In this document: positions 22,212-33,004 of the stretch, in pieces
Layout of the letters: every line of letters starts with the position of its first letter
How positions within the stretch are numbered: position 1 is the first letter of the stretch
DNA from: Rheum nobile
Lineage: Eukaryota > Streptophyta > Magnoliopsida > Caryophyllales > Polygonaceae
DNA length: 64,000 nt
Assembly (NCBI GenBank): GCA_027886185.1
Contig: WOAB01000226.1
Span: 3,162,001 to 3,226,000, forward strand
Reading direction: 5' to 3'
Made by a program: the position numbers and the translations under genes
The notes under the pieces: generated by a model
The model's database searches: none
What the model was told of the DNA's origin: nothing
The model's input: only the letters and a program-made list of their open reading frames with translations

Positions 22212-23880
22212 TCAGAAATGGTAGAGTTTTAGATGTGCTGCGTTCCAACTCCTCGGGATCGGTCGTCTGTCTTTATCCTTTAGCTGATATGCTCCCTGTC
22301 CGACCACTTCGGTGATCAAGTAAGGTCCTTCCCACTGTGGTGCTAGCTTTCCGTCGGATGGGTTCTTAGTGTTCTGAAAAGTTTTCCTGAGGACCCAATC
22401 TCCGACCTTGAATGCCTTGATTCGGACGTTCTTGTTGTAGCTCCTTGCGACTTGTTGTTGGAACCTGACCATCCCGATTCGGGCTTTCTCTCTGATTTTG
22501 TCCGCTGTGTCCAGATTGTGTGCTAGCTCGATGTCGTTTTGTTCATTTATCTGAAGGTTGCAGCAAACGGTCGGAACCAGTAACTCAGCCGGGATGACCG
22601 CCTCACTCCCATAGACGAGAGAGAAAGGTGATTGCCCGATCGCATTCTTTGGAGTAGTCCTGTCGGACCAGAGAATAAGTGGGAGTTTGTCTGCCCATTT
22701 GCCTTTAGCCCCTGTGAGGCGTTTCTTGAGGTTGTGGATAATGATCTTGTTGCTGGATTCGGCTTGTCCGTTGGATTGCGGATACCGAGGTGTGGATGTG
22801 ACCAACTTGATGTTCCACTGGTCGCAGAAGGTTCGAGTCTTATGACTGATGAATTGGGAGCCATTGTCGCACACGATTTCTGATAGGACGCCAAATCTGC
22901 ACAAGATATTGCGTTTTACGAATGAAATGACGTGTTGATCTTTTACCTCTCTATAGGCTTCGGCTTCGATCCATTTAGAGAAGTAGTCCGTCATGGCAAG
23001 GAAGAAGACTCTTTGACCCGACGCGGGGTGGAGCTTTCCGACGATGTCCATTCCCCATCTCATAAAGGGCCATGGAGCTAGGGTCGGATGGAGGAGCTCC
23101 GAAGGCTGATGATGGACGGGTGTGTGCCACTGACAGGCGTCGCATCTCTTGGTGTATTCCATGGCGTCTTTGTTCATCGTTGGCCAATAGTACCTGTTTC
23201 GTAGGGCTTTTCCCGAGAGGCTTCGTCCGCCGGTGTGATTGCCACACTCCCCTTTGTGCAACGATTGTAAGATACGTCCGACTTCTGGAGTCTTGAGGCA
23301 TCGTAGGAGTAGTCCTATAACAGATCTTTTGTACAAGATGTTATCTACGATATCGTAAGAGAGTGCTTGTACCTTGAGCCTTTTTGCTTCCGTCTTGTCG
23401 TCGGGTAGGATACCGTCTTTTAACCATCTAATATAAGGCAGCATCCAGTCATCATTGGTGTCGACGATGTCTTCTTCTGATCGGTCGCCTATTTCCATGG
23501 CGACGAGTTCTTCAAGTGATGTTGTTGACTCGACGGATGTCCTTGGGACGGCTGGCGTGGTGATGTGGGCCAATGGTATGTGTGGAAATTCCTTCGAGTC
23601 TAGGACGGATCCCAGATTAGCGAGTGCGTCATCTTGGGAGTTAAGATCCCTGGGCACCTGTCTGATGTTGAATGTTTGGAATTGTCCGATCAGTTTCTTG
23701 ACTACCTCCAGGTAGGCTATCATTCTGGTATCCTTGGCACTGTATGACCCTTGTATCTGGTTTACGACCAGCAGGGAGTCGCAAACGACTTCGATCTCTC
23801 GGACCCCTAGGTCGCGAGCTAGGATGAGTCCAAATATGAGTGCCTCGTATTCAGCTTCGTTGTTAGTCGCATCTCACTCA
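22212..23880 (-). pseudogene. Tat integrase with end of the second RNase H
   Basis: The frame from 23723 to 22212 ends in AHLKLYHF. Before it, the segment 23724-23875 still encodes EAEYEAL and CDSLLVVNQIQG, the end of the second RNase H-like domain. The integrase zinc finger (HKGECGNHTGG ... CDACQWH) is followed by the core with MDIVGK, CDNGSQF and the NGQAES region holding the last catalytic glutamate, then a DNA-binding C-terminus around VGDWVLRK. There is no chromodomain, in contrast to the Tekay element. A TGA separates this part from the RT ORF at about 23874. The integrase part itself is uninterrupted. Confidence 0.9.
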
Positions 23881-25556
23881 CATCTGACAGCTTGAGCTAT
23901 CTTGTCCCCTTGTGGCGATTTTAGCACGACCCCTAGCCTCGATCCTCTGGCATTCGATGCCCATTCTGTGTGGAGCTCCCATGTACATGCCTCATCCATC
24001 GCGAGTAATTGTGTTGCTTCTTTTGTGGCTTCTTGCTCTAGGGTTGAACTAAAATCGGCCACAAAGTCGGCTAAGGCTTGCGACTTGATCGCCGTCCTGG
24101 GCTCGTACTCGATATCGTAACCACTGAGGTGTATGGCCCATTTGGTCATTCGTCCTGTGAACTCAGGTTTCCTCATGATAGCTCTCATGGGATGATTAGT
24201 GCGAACAGTAATAGTATGGGATTCGAAATAGGGTTTGAGTTTGTTCGAAGCCCTTACCAGTGATAGCACGAGCTTTTCAAGTGACGAATACCTTGTTTCG
24301 GCCGGTAACAGCGTCCGACTGACGTAATATATTGGCGACTGTTTGCCATCCTCCTCCCTGATCAGTACTGCGCTTCCGGCTGATTCTGACACTGCAAGAT
24401 AAAGAAATAAAGGCTCGTCGCCTTTAGGTTTGGTCAGTAACATGGGACTGGCCAGGTACTCTTTGAGGTTTTGGAACGCTGCTTCGTGTTCTTCCGTCCA
24501 TTGAAAGGACTTGTTCTTCTTGAGTGCGTCATGGAAGGGTTTGCATTTGTCGGATGATTTGGAGATGAATCTGCTCAGAGCTGCTATCCGACTTGTGAGC
24601 TTCTGTACATCTTTGACGCATCGGGGGGATCGAAGGTTGATGAGAGCCTTGATCTGTTCTGGGCTAGCCTCTACTCCTCTTTGTGTCACCATGTATCCTA
24701 AGAACTTCCCTGACGACACTCCGAATGAGCATTTAGTAGGGTTTAGTTTCATGTTGTACCTTTTGAGCACCTCGAAGTTGTCGCGTAGGTGGTCTATGTG
24801 ATCTTCTTTCTTTTTGGACTTGACCAACATGTCGTCGATGTAGACTTCCATCGTGTCTCCGATTTGGTCTTTGAACATTTTGTTGACTAGTCGTTGATAC
24901 GTAGCCCCTGCATTTTTCAGACCAAAGGGCATTACTCGGTAACAATAGATACCTTGGCTGGTGATGAACGCTGTGTTTTCTTGATCGTCGGGTTCCATAA
25001 GGATTTGATTGTAACCGCTGAAAGCGTCCATGAAGGTAAGCATTTCGTACCCCGCTGTGGCATCGACCATGGCGTCGATATGGGGTAAAGGGAACGAGTC
25101 CTTGGGATAAGCCTTGTTGAGGGCTGTGAAGTCGATGCAGACTCTCCATTTGCCGTTCTTTTTCTGGACTACGACCACGTTGGCTAGCCATTCAGGATAG
25201 TGGACCTCCCTGATCTTTCATGTTTCCAATAAGCTCTTGACTTCGTCGTCGACTATCTTGTTCCGCTCGGGGGCGAACTTCCTGCGTTTTTGCTTGACAG
25301 GGGGATGAGATGGATCCACATTTAATTTATGAGTAATAACGTTTGGAGATATTCCGACCATATCCTCATACGACCATGCGAAACAGTCAGCATTGGCCCT
25401 GAGAAAGTCAAGAAGTTATTGTCTGGTCGAATCGTCCAAGTCTGACCCGACCCTTACCGTTTGGTTTGGCTTTGAAGGGTCTAGTGCGATTTCATCGAGT
25501 TTTTCCATTTCTGGTTCGACGTACCGACTAGGCCCTTCACCGCTCTGTGGTTGTTA
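23874..25556 (-). pseudogene. Tat reverse transcriptase and first RNase H
   Basis: The open part (25178-23874) contains RT with FTALNKAYPKDSFPLP, FMDAFSGYNQI and VYIDDMLVKS motifs, then RNase H with YLAVSESAGSAVL and ASNKLKPYF. The start of a second RNase H-like domain (WELHTEWASNARG) comes at the end. Upstream, from about 25556 to 25179, the pol frame still reads through LDEIALDP, CFAWSYEDM and KQKRRKFAPERN but has stops at about 25554, 25425 and 25219. A dual RNase H after RT is typical of the Tat lineage. Lesions are single-base nonsense changes, so the locus is dead but not old. Confidence 0.9.
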
Positions 25557-26455
25557 TGCGGTCTTGTGTTCGACTGCGCTCTTCATGGAAGCGACGTAGC
25601 ATTCTTTTGTGGTCCTTTGATCTCCTTTGATCTCTTGGACTCCCCATTCAGTGGGGAATTTGATGACTTGATGATACGTTGAAGGTACTGCCTTCATAGC
25701 GTGTATCCATGGCCTGCCAAGAATACAATTATAGGGAGACGGACAGTCTAGGACTAAGAATTTCACCTGTTGGTTGATTCCTCCAGCGTATGTGGTTAGA
25801 ATGATTTCACCAGTCGTATGCTTAACCTCACCACTGAACCCGACCAGTGGGGTCGACTTCTTGATTAGGTCGTTCTCAGTCAGACCCATTTCTTTAAGAG
25901 CGTCAAGGGTCAAGAGGTTTGTCGAACTCCCTGTATCGATTAATACTCTCCGTATTAAACAATTACCAATAGACAAAGAGATTACCAGACCATCGTGGTG
26001 ACTATCCGACCCGTCGGAATCGGATTCGTCGAATGTGACCGTCGGAAGGTCAGATGTCCTCCTTGGCTTGAATTCCGATGCCTCGGGCTTGTTGCCCTTG
26101 CTTTCCCTAGCGTGTCGCTTAGCCGCGGAGTATGTGTTTCCACATATATCTGATCCACCTGAAATGGTATTGACAACTTTTGTATGGATGGGAGATGGGG
26201 GTTTGTTCTGTTTTACCTGATCTCGACGTTCCATGGTGGCCTTTGCCCGCTCCGAGATTACGTCGCGCAGGAGCCCCTGTGAGAGAAGCCTAGCGACTTC
26301 CTTCCACAGGGTGATGCACTCGTCGATCGAATGACCGTGGTCGCCGTGGAATTCGCACCATCGACTCATGTCCTTTTTAACATCCGGTCGGTCGCTCTTT
26401 CGGGGCCATCTTACCTCTTTTCCGTATTTGTCGAAACTCTTGACGACTCCGACAC
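25554..26455 (-). pseudogene. Tat gag zinc-finger tail and aspartic protease
   Basis: The frame includes a Cys/His motif (CEFHGDHGHSIDEC) at the gag end and a retroviral-type aspartic protease with LIDTGSSTNLL near residue 143 and a later ILGRPW segment. The protease catalytic triad DTG is intact. The frame continues upstream to about 26455 (FDKYGKEVRW), where a one-base shift disconnects it from the main gag ORF. A stop follows the protease at 25554, where the frame would otherwise continue toward RT. Confidence 0.88.
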
Positions 26456-27802
26456 GGAAACATTTAAATTATAAGACTGGACCCTAGGAGGCAACGTCGG
26501 ACCGTCTCTCCATTCCTGTGACCTGTCTTGAAAAGAGTTTACCTGATTTGGTTCGTTTCGATTACGAGAATAGGGATGAGATCGTCTGTCTCGACGGTTG
26601 TCGGGGGGATTTTTACGGTCGGATGGGTCGGGTCCGCGTGAGGCTTTACGCGACTCTCGGTCTTCTTCCAATCTTACCTCGATCATGGTTTTGGCTTGGA
26701 CATCTTCAAAACTTTTACACGGGTACTTGGTAATCTCGTCGTAGAGATTGTTGTCTTTAACCAGACCTTGTCGGAAGGCCTCAATGGAGGTTGTGACGTC
26801 GCAGTGGGGGATCGCCACTTTTTCCTTATTGTACCTGTTAAGATAATTCCGAAGGGGTTCGTTATACCTTTGTGTGACTCGGTAGAGGTCGCTTGATTGT
26901 CTTTTGAGCCTTCGACTGCTAGCAAATTGACTCTTGAAAGAGTTGACCAGATCCGCAAAGGATGTAATCATTCCCTGAGGCAAACGCATAAACCACGTTA
27001 GTGCGGGACCCGCGAGGGTTATGCCAAAGCTTTTGCACATGACAGCCTCGCGGCTCTCCCTTGAAACAGATGCGGCCATTAGTTTTTGTTTATAGAGAGA
27101 GATATGGTCATCTGGATCGGTGGTGCCGTCGAACGTCGCCATGTTGGGGAGATGGAACTTCTTGGGGATCTCGACCCTTGCGATTTCTTCGACGAACGGG
27201 GATTCTTCGAATCCGCCGGACGTTTCCCTCTCGATTGGTTGCGGGACTCTTGGGAGCCTGTTGAAGCGATCGTCGATCGTCTTCATGTGTCTGTCGAGCG
27301 TCTGCTGGAAAAGAGCCAGGACATCTGGCGGATTGGTAACCTGCGGTTCGTCGATTCGGGCCCTAGCAGACCCGATCGGTGTGGAAAAGGTGACATGGTT
27401 AGTCGAAAATGGACTAGCGAAAGGAGTTCGAGACGTACCCTCAGTGTGTCCGGGACGTCGTATGCTCAGAGGCGTCGGCTCGATGTTGTCCATGTCGAGG
27501 CGTGTTCGGACGCCGCCGTGGATGGGCACATTCCTAGATCCTGAAGCCACTGACTGTACCTGCGACTTAAGAGACTCATTTTCACGGGTTAGTTGCGCGA
27601 TCTCGGCTTCGGATTGGGTTGACAAAGCGGCTAGGGCCTCGGTCTTTTGGCGTTGCTGGGCTAGTTCCTCTTGAAGGGTGGCCATTTTTTGGGAAAGTTC
27701 TTGGAACTGGGTTGGAGTAGGATTTTCGATTGTGATTACTGCATCTTGGGTTCCATCTTCGAGACGTGGTTCTTGGTTGTCGGTAGGTGGGTCAATAGTC
27801 AT
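26411..27802 (-). pseudogene. Tat gag
   Basis: 463 codons. Residues about 35-85 form a coiled coil rich in Q, E and L. The Retrotrans_gag domain follows at about residues 215-330, with FDGTTDPDDHISLY, ALTWFMRLPQG and LNRYNKEK phrases. The tail is rich in R, D and P. The last 15 or so residues are out of frame because of a shift near 26455, so the protein loses its zinc-finger tail. The start lies 35 bp from the primer binding site, a short leader. Confidence 0.88.
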
Positions 27803-27836
27803 GGTTGGAAAGTTTCGGAAGGGTGATCGGCAAGTT

Positions 27837-27854
27837 GCCCCACGGTGGGCGCCA
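27837..27854 (-). promoter_or_regulatory. Primer binding site of the Tat element
   Basis: On the minus strand TGGCGCCCACCGTGGGGC lies three bases after the 5' LTR end. It begins with the TGGCGCC usual for tRNA primer sites; the exact tRNA cannot be told from here. Confidence 0.75.
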
Positions 27855-27857
27855 AAT

Positions 27858-28528
27858 TGTTTTGGGGCGAAAGGATCGGACGACCTAAATCGCCTTAGAT
27901 GGGGTAACTAGTCGATCGGGTGATAGAGAACAATCCAAACCAAGCAGATAATTGACAAGCAAAGGATAAATGTAGAATAGTGAGATGATTTTATTAGATA
28001 ATGTATTGATCGGATCGAATCGAGATACAACTTATCGTAATTTAGACCGAGTGGTCATGTAGGACTCGATCGATGACTTTTAGGTGGCGACCGGTGGAGA
28101 GTAAGCGCGGATGATTGCTAGAGAGCTAAGCGGGCAGCATAAGTGTTGTTCTGATTCGTTTGTGAGTCAGGATGCTTGTGTGTCTAGCGTTAATGTGTCC
28201 GTATCCTCTTATCTTCTTCGTCATCCAAATATGGTAAGTTCTTTTCCATTGTGACCGTTGTGTTTTTCTAATATCTTCGTCTTCAATGCCGGGAGCAATG
28301 GCAAGGATTATGCCATTTAATTGCTGCAATTATAGTGGTTTGAATGCTGTGGACGTTGCGTGATCTGGGCATTAAATGTATGGCGAGATTCTCGCGATCC
28401 TGTTGGAGGGCATTCGACCAGAGAAGCCTTGTCGCCTCCTCTGGGCCTTCTCCTTTGTTCTTCCGATCTGCAATGGGCTTGGGCTCGGTTCACTTGATCC
28501 ATCTTCTCCGGGGATGCCAGGCCCAACA
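27858..28528 (-). repeat. 5' LTR of the Tat element
   Basis: On the minus strand it begins TGTTGGGCC at 28528 and ends CCCCAAAACA at 27858, 671 bp, followed outward by the GCTGT duplication. It is nine bases longer than the 3' copy at its start. Confidence 0.9.
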
Positions 28529-28861
28529 GCTGTCTCTAGCCCTGACGGCATTCTCCTGAACCACAGGGTTTCCGGGCTCCACAACATCAGGAACCGCTGT
28601 GTGAGTAGGCACTTCTTGCGCTTGAGGCGCACTGGGTCTCAATACATCTGCAATTGCCTGCATCACAATCCCGCGAATCGCCTCAACAGCTGCGGCATCA
28701 AACAGCGCCGGCGCTTGGGTCTGATCCTGACCTTCACGCCTATGTTGAACGCGAGACTCTGACTCGTGCTCATCCTGAACACCTCTTCCTGCTGGCCTGG
28801 GATCTTGGCTAGTCCCAGCACCGGCTCGAGTCGAGTTCCTCGTGCTTCTTGGGTTCACCAT
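28529..28861 (-). pseudogene. Tekay gag N-terminus
   Basis: The start ATG is at 28861 (MVNPRSTRNSTR). The first half of gag is rich in R, Q and E and contains AVEAIRGIVMQAIADVL. It breaks at the Tat insertion site after RARDS and resumes at 11997 with YGRTLKT, so the two halves are clearly one protein split by the inserted element. Confidence 0.85.
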
Positions 28862-29147
28862 CTGTTTACCGATCCAATTCCAAGTATTCAATACATTAAT
28901 ATTATGCAATATACTTATGCAAAATACCAACGTAAATAAATTACTCAGAATAGATCAACTTGACATTTTATAGATGAACCTTCGAACTTTTACACAAGCA
29001 ACACATGAGTCAAATCTTCGAGCATCAAAACAGAACTTGCTCGGAAATCTAGAAAATCCACAAACACTAGCCGAAACACTGAAACAAAATACAAACACAA
29101 CTGAAATACTAGCAAAAGAAGCTACGACACTAGGCAACGCCAAACCA
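28862..29147 (-). other. Spacer between the upstream ORF and Tekay gag
   Basis: No coding potential is seen. On the sense strand it is T-rich, like a plant intron or leader. It may be an intron between the two ORFs, but no splice pair was fixed. Confidence 0.4.
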
Positions 29148-30099
29148 CACTAAGGTGTTCCAAGACGTCTCCTGTAAGACCGGCTATCCATGCAAGGTCT
29201 CTTCGGGCTTGGCTCACCATCCTGCTCTGGTGATGAGCTTCGCACCCTGCTTGGTCCTGGGTCACATGGCTCTGGTGACTCAGTTCCAATCTCAGCTGTG
29301 GAAAAGAAAGGATCGTCCATAAGAGGTCCTCCAATTCCAGCTCTCCTCTGAGCGCTAGCGATCGCCTGATCCATCTGTTGTTGCTACTCCATATGAGAGT
29401 TCATTTCGCTCTGGCGAAGGATCTCTCTCAACTCAGCCTCTGATCTCCTCCTAATACCGTGCTCAGTGAACAGTGCCTCCCAATCAGCATCAGTCATGAG
29501 TGCATAAGCCGACACTGGTGATAGTTCTGGACTGGGGGAATAAACTGCACCCCCGGCTCCTGACTATCCACTAGCAAGTGCCTCAAGTTGTCTGGCTCCT
29601 AGCTGTGTTCTTCCAGGTCCATCTCGGTGTCCTCCTCTGGATCATCCTCTATGGGATCCTCATCCTCGGGATCATCCTCAATCATATCCTCGTCCTCGAC
29701 ATGATCTATCTCAAGCATCTCCTCTTCCTCCTCCTCGTACTCGATCTCCTCTGTAATTGGTCCCAGCAGAAAGTCGTCTTGGTAAACCCCTTGTTCATAC
29801 CTTGACAACTCATCTTCCTGCTCTTCTTCCTGTACTTCCTCCACCCTTGGTGGCGGCATAGGTGCAAGCTCAGGGACCATAGCATCCCTAGCTACAAGGA
29901 CAACCGACTCGGGGAGAACGTGCTTGACGTCTTCGGGCGGGCTACTCAGGCCTCCCACCTCGAAACATCGCTGAGGCAACGGGAAATCTAGCCTCGGCTG
30001 GTCCGACTTGGCGTCTTCCGACCCCCTACCAACAGAAAAGCAGACACCCATCCTACCGAACAATAAGGAAGGAAATAGTCTTTCTAGACATAGAAGCAA
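29148..30099 (-). pseudogene. Extra ORF between primer site and gag of the Tekay element
   Basis: The frame starts at 30099 (MLLCLERLF) and reads about 166 codons to a stop at 29599. After one frame change it continues with YALMTDADWEALF and SEMNSHME and ends in RRRLGTP at about 29148, with two TAG stops on the way. The middle is extremely acidic, with long E and D runs. I do not recognise the family. It lies in the same direction as gag, about 160 bp after the 5' LTR. Ogre elements have an ORF ahead of gag; I do not know one as standard for Tekay. It could also be an acquired sequence. Confidence 0.55.
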
Positions 30100-30242
30100 G
30101 CTTACTACATCAGACTATAAAGAAGACACGACTATGAACGGTGTTTTTAAATTCTTTTCACTTTGAAAATTCAGAGCCCTTTAAAAGCATTTTCAAAAAC
30201 GGATAAATGATATAAAAATCTCAAACCCGTTTTAAAACCTTT

Positions 30243-30255
30243 GGCTCTGATACCA
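30243..30255 (-). promoter_or_regulatory. Primer binding site of the Tekay element
   Basis: On the minus strand TGGTATCAGAGCC lies four bases after the 5' LTR end. This is the common site complementary to initiator tRNA-Met. Confidence 0.88.
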
Positions 30256-30259
30256 CAAC

Positions 30260-32728
30260 TGTAACACCCCCAAAACTTAACCCTTTTGGAAAGGTATTAC
30301 CACCAGTGACCCCAGTGTTCCTTACCGAGATCACCCAAGGCTTTACCGTTTAAATACAATTTATGGAATACAAATGATACATAATGATCAAAGCATTCAA
30401 TTCTAAAACATAACATTGTCAAGGAAACAAGAGTTATGGGATTACAACCCAATCCCGAATAGGCTAACACAGAGTTTAAACCAAATACAGCGGAAGTCTT
30501 ATAAAGTAGGGTACATCGGAAGTCTTATAAAATATATTACAACCAAAGTCATTGTCCAAAAGATCTCAACCTGATTATTTAAATAACTCAAACATTCGAA
30601 AACCACCGTCGACTCCATAGTCCTTCTATTATTCTGAGCTACTTTCTATCTGATGTGCCGAATCGAACGGATGACACCAGCCCACATGCAGAGAACAAAG
30701 TTTGTGGGTTAGTCTACTTGAATAGACTAGCAAGGGTACAAAGCAGAATGGTTCGAAGCAGTCGTATTAGGTTAGACTCATCGCTTCTCGAATAACAACC
30801 GATGACGATAGTCAACCATCATACTCCTACTGGAATAAACAAGAGGTATGCACAAGAGAAGATTCTGGAAGACTGAATCTTCACAGAAATCGACTCGACA
30901 GAAGACTCCAACGGAAATGAGTCTTTAAGGAATTATGACAAATCTGGAATGTTTACAGAATCATAACAACAATGATTTAAAAGTTGACTGAGATGCTTCG
31001 GTTCACGACCAACCTCACTGCATACAGCGAGTCCAGATTGGAAAGAGAACATACTATGATCAAAGTCGAGACGAGTTTTCCTAGCTGCACTATAACTTAG
31101 CTGCACTACTCGCCGAAAGTTTATTAATTATGTGCGTCAGAGTAGCACTTATCTGATTTATATTACAAACCACACATCATATTATTAGACTTTTACATGT
31201 GTACCCCACCATTGGGACGACACATCTTAGTATACGTTTCGTCAAGAGTGACGTACACCGGAAGGTTTGTGACACCAGCTAAGTGTCCTGTCTCTACACA
31301 CTTGTGAAAGAGACCGATCATGATCTTAGAATAGTACCAGATGGAGACGAGCCACCCCGATACCAGATTATAAAGAAACGACCGGACGAAGTCCGAGTAC
31401 ATTCCTAACTAACAGTGCTAACCACACAGATACAGCACAATCACAGTTACAGAATAAATCCACATAAAGGCCTGAAAGGCGATCACAGATAATAGCGTTG
31501 TTCTAACAGATATACAACCTATTATATGATTTTCAAAACAGTTTATAAATCACTTCCAGAAGAACACAGTAATAATCGTTCCAAATTAATTACTCAGATA
31601 AACAACTGATAATCAATGTAAATATGGAAACGATGAGAAAGAGCGAACCGCCACTTGCCTTAATCCACAGAATAGAAACAAGCCTAACGACAACGACGAG
31701 ATTCCGGGCTCGACACGGGTATAGCTCCGACAGCACAACGACCTTCGAGTCGACCCATAAAAGGAATCCTAAGTTAGATCCGACATAACAACAGTATGAA
31801 TCTAAAAAACGGCGAAAGAAATCGAAAGGAAAGACGCCACGACGACAACCAACCAAGCCAAAGCCACGAAGGCATTCTGGGCACTGGCGGCGGTCGCCGT
31901 TCTTGGCGGTGGTCGCCGCATTCATCACGGCGGGCGCCGTAAAGAACATAGCGGTCGCCGTGAAGAACTCCGACGACAGAATGAGAGAAAGACTCACCCA
32001 AATGATGTGCGTTTCGACCCCTTTTTGCCTTGCCTGGGTTCCAACCTCCAAAGGCAACCAAAAGGCTTCACAAGGGCTTCTGGAAACACCACCAACCGAC
32101 ACCAACGAAGCTTCCGAAATTCGGCGAAACTAACACTCCGACGAGGCGAACATTTGGCAGAGATTCGGTGTTGGGATGGCTCAAAATCCTTCCCCCAACA
32201 CCTCCTTTTATAGCCAAAGCAATGGGAGCATCATCATCACCCTAGACGAGGCCGAGCAGGGCTAGATCGGCGCGGCCAGAGCTCGCCGGCGACCAGCGGG
32301 TAATGATTACTGGGTAATCACGGCGGGCGCCGCAACTTTGCCTACGGCGGGCCGCGGCGGGCGCCGTAATTACGGCGGTCGCCGTTCCTAGCCCTGGCGA
32401 GCCCAGAGTAGGAGACGACGGCCTGACACCTCGGGCCCAACGACGGCGGGCGCCGTTACTGTACGGCGGTCGCCGTTTTTGCCTTTTCCCGCCCATTCAG
32501 CTCTTGAACGAGCAAGACATTAACCCGGGATAAAAATTATCGTACGCGAACGCGTATAAACATCTGAAGCACGTCGTCTATATTTTATTTCACTGAGGAA
32601 AATATTACAGATACAGAGCACATTACAGAATGTCTCAAGCTACCTGAATTAAATCCGACGTACTAAACGGGTACTCGGGAAAATTCCAAAACTCCCAAAA
32701 TAACCTTACAAAAATACGGGGTATCACA
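30260..32728 (-). repeat. 5' LTR of the Tekay element
   Basis: 2469 bp, reading TGTGATACCCC at 32728 (start, minus strand) to a CA end at 30260. It matches 5396-7566. Compared with that copy it has about 20 extra bases in the GC-rich array near 32457-32478. The ORFs inside occur in both LTRs and have no recognisable product. The bases TCAAT at 32729-32733 should be one copy of the target duplication; the other lies outside the window. Confidence 0.9.
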
Positions 32729-33004
32729 TCAATCCTCCTTCTTCAGGTTCGAACGTCAAGAACTTTCTCACTTCACATCTCCTTTCTTCCGCTGCAGACG
32801 CTACTGCACCAACTCCGTAGCTCGTCGCTTCGAGCATCTCGCCGCGCCCTCGCCCCAAAGCGAGCACAAGAGACCCACGAACCATCATCCGGTTGTTCAT
32901 ACTTATCCCGGCTACCGACAGAGAAGGATCCACGGCCGCTTCCTGCCTAGATCGGGCAACCCAGAGACCCGAGACGCCTCGAATCTCATCATGTATCAAT
33001 AAGT
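32729..33004. other. Orphan segment between Tekay LTR and copia fragment
   Basis: About 270 bp that matches neither neighbour. On the minus strand it is open for about 95 codons, but the product is not recognisable. It is bounded by TCAAT at 32729-32733 and again at 32996-33000, so it may be an insert with a duplication, or this may be chance. Confidence 0.35.

Larger units (their letters stand above)
11998..28528 (-). mobile_element. Tat-lineage Ty3/gypsy retrotransposon inserted in Tekay gag
   Basis: Two direct LTR copies (11998-12659 and 27858-28528) enclose gag, protease, RT with dual RNase H, and integrase on the minus strand, plus a spliced ORF on the plus strand. The 5-bp duplication GCTGT occurs at 11993-11997 and 28529-28533, so the insertion is complete. 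About 15 differences between the LTRs were counted by eye in about 660 bp. The second RNase H-like domain after the first and the antisense ORF between pol and 3' LTR are Tat-lineage traits. Several stop codons in pol make it non-functional. A separate gag-only LTR element sits inside it. Confidence 0.9.

Noticed and set aside
24733..25191. A 152-codon Arg/His/Gln-rich minus-strand ORF overlapping the Tat RT
   Set aside because: It is another frame of the RT coding sequence with no domain.
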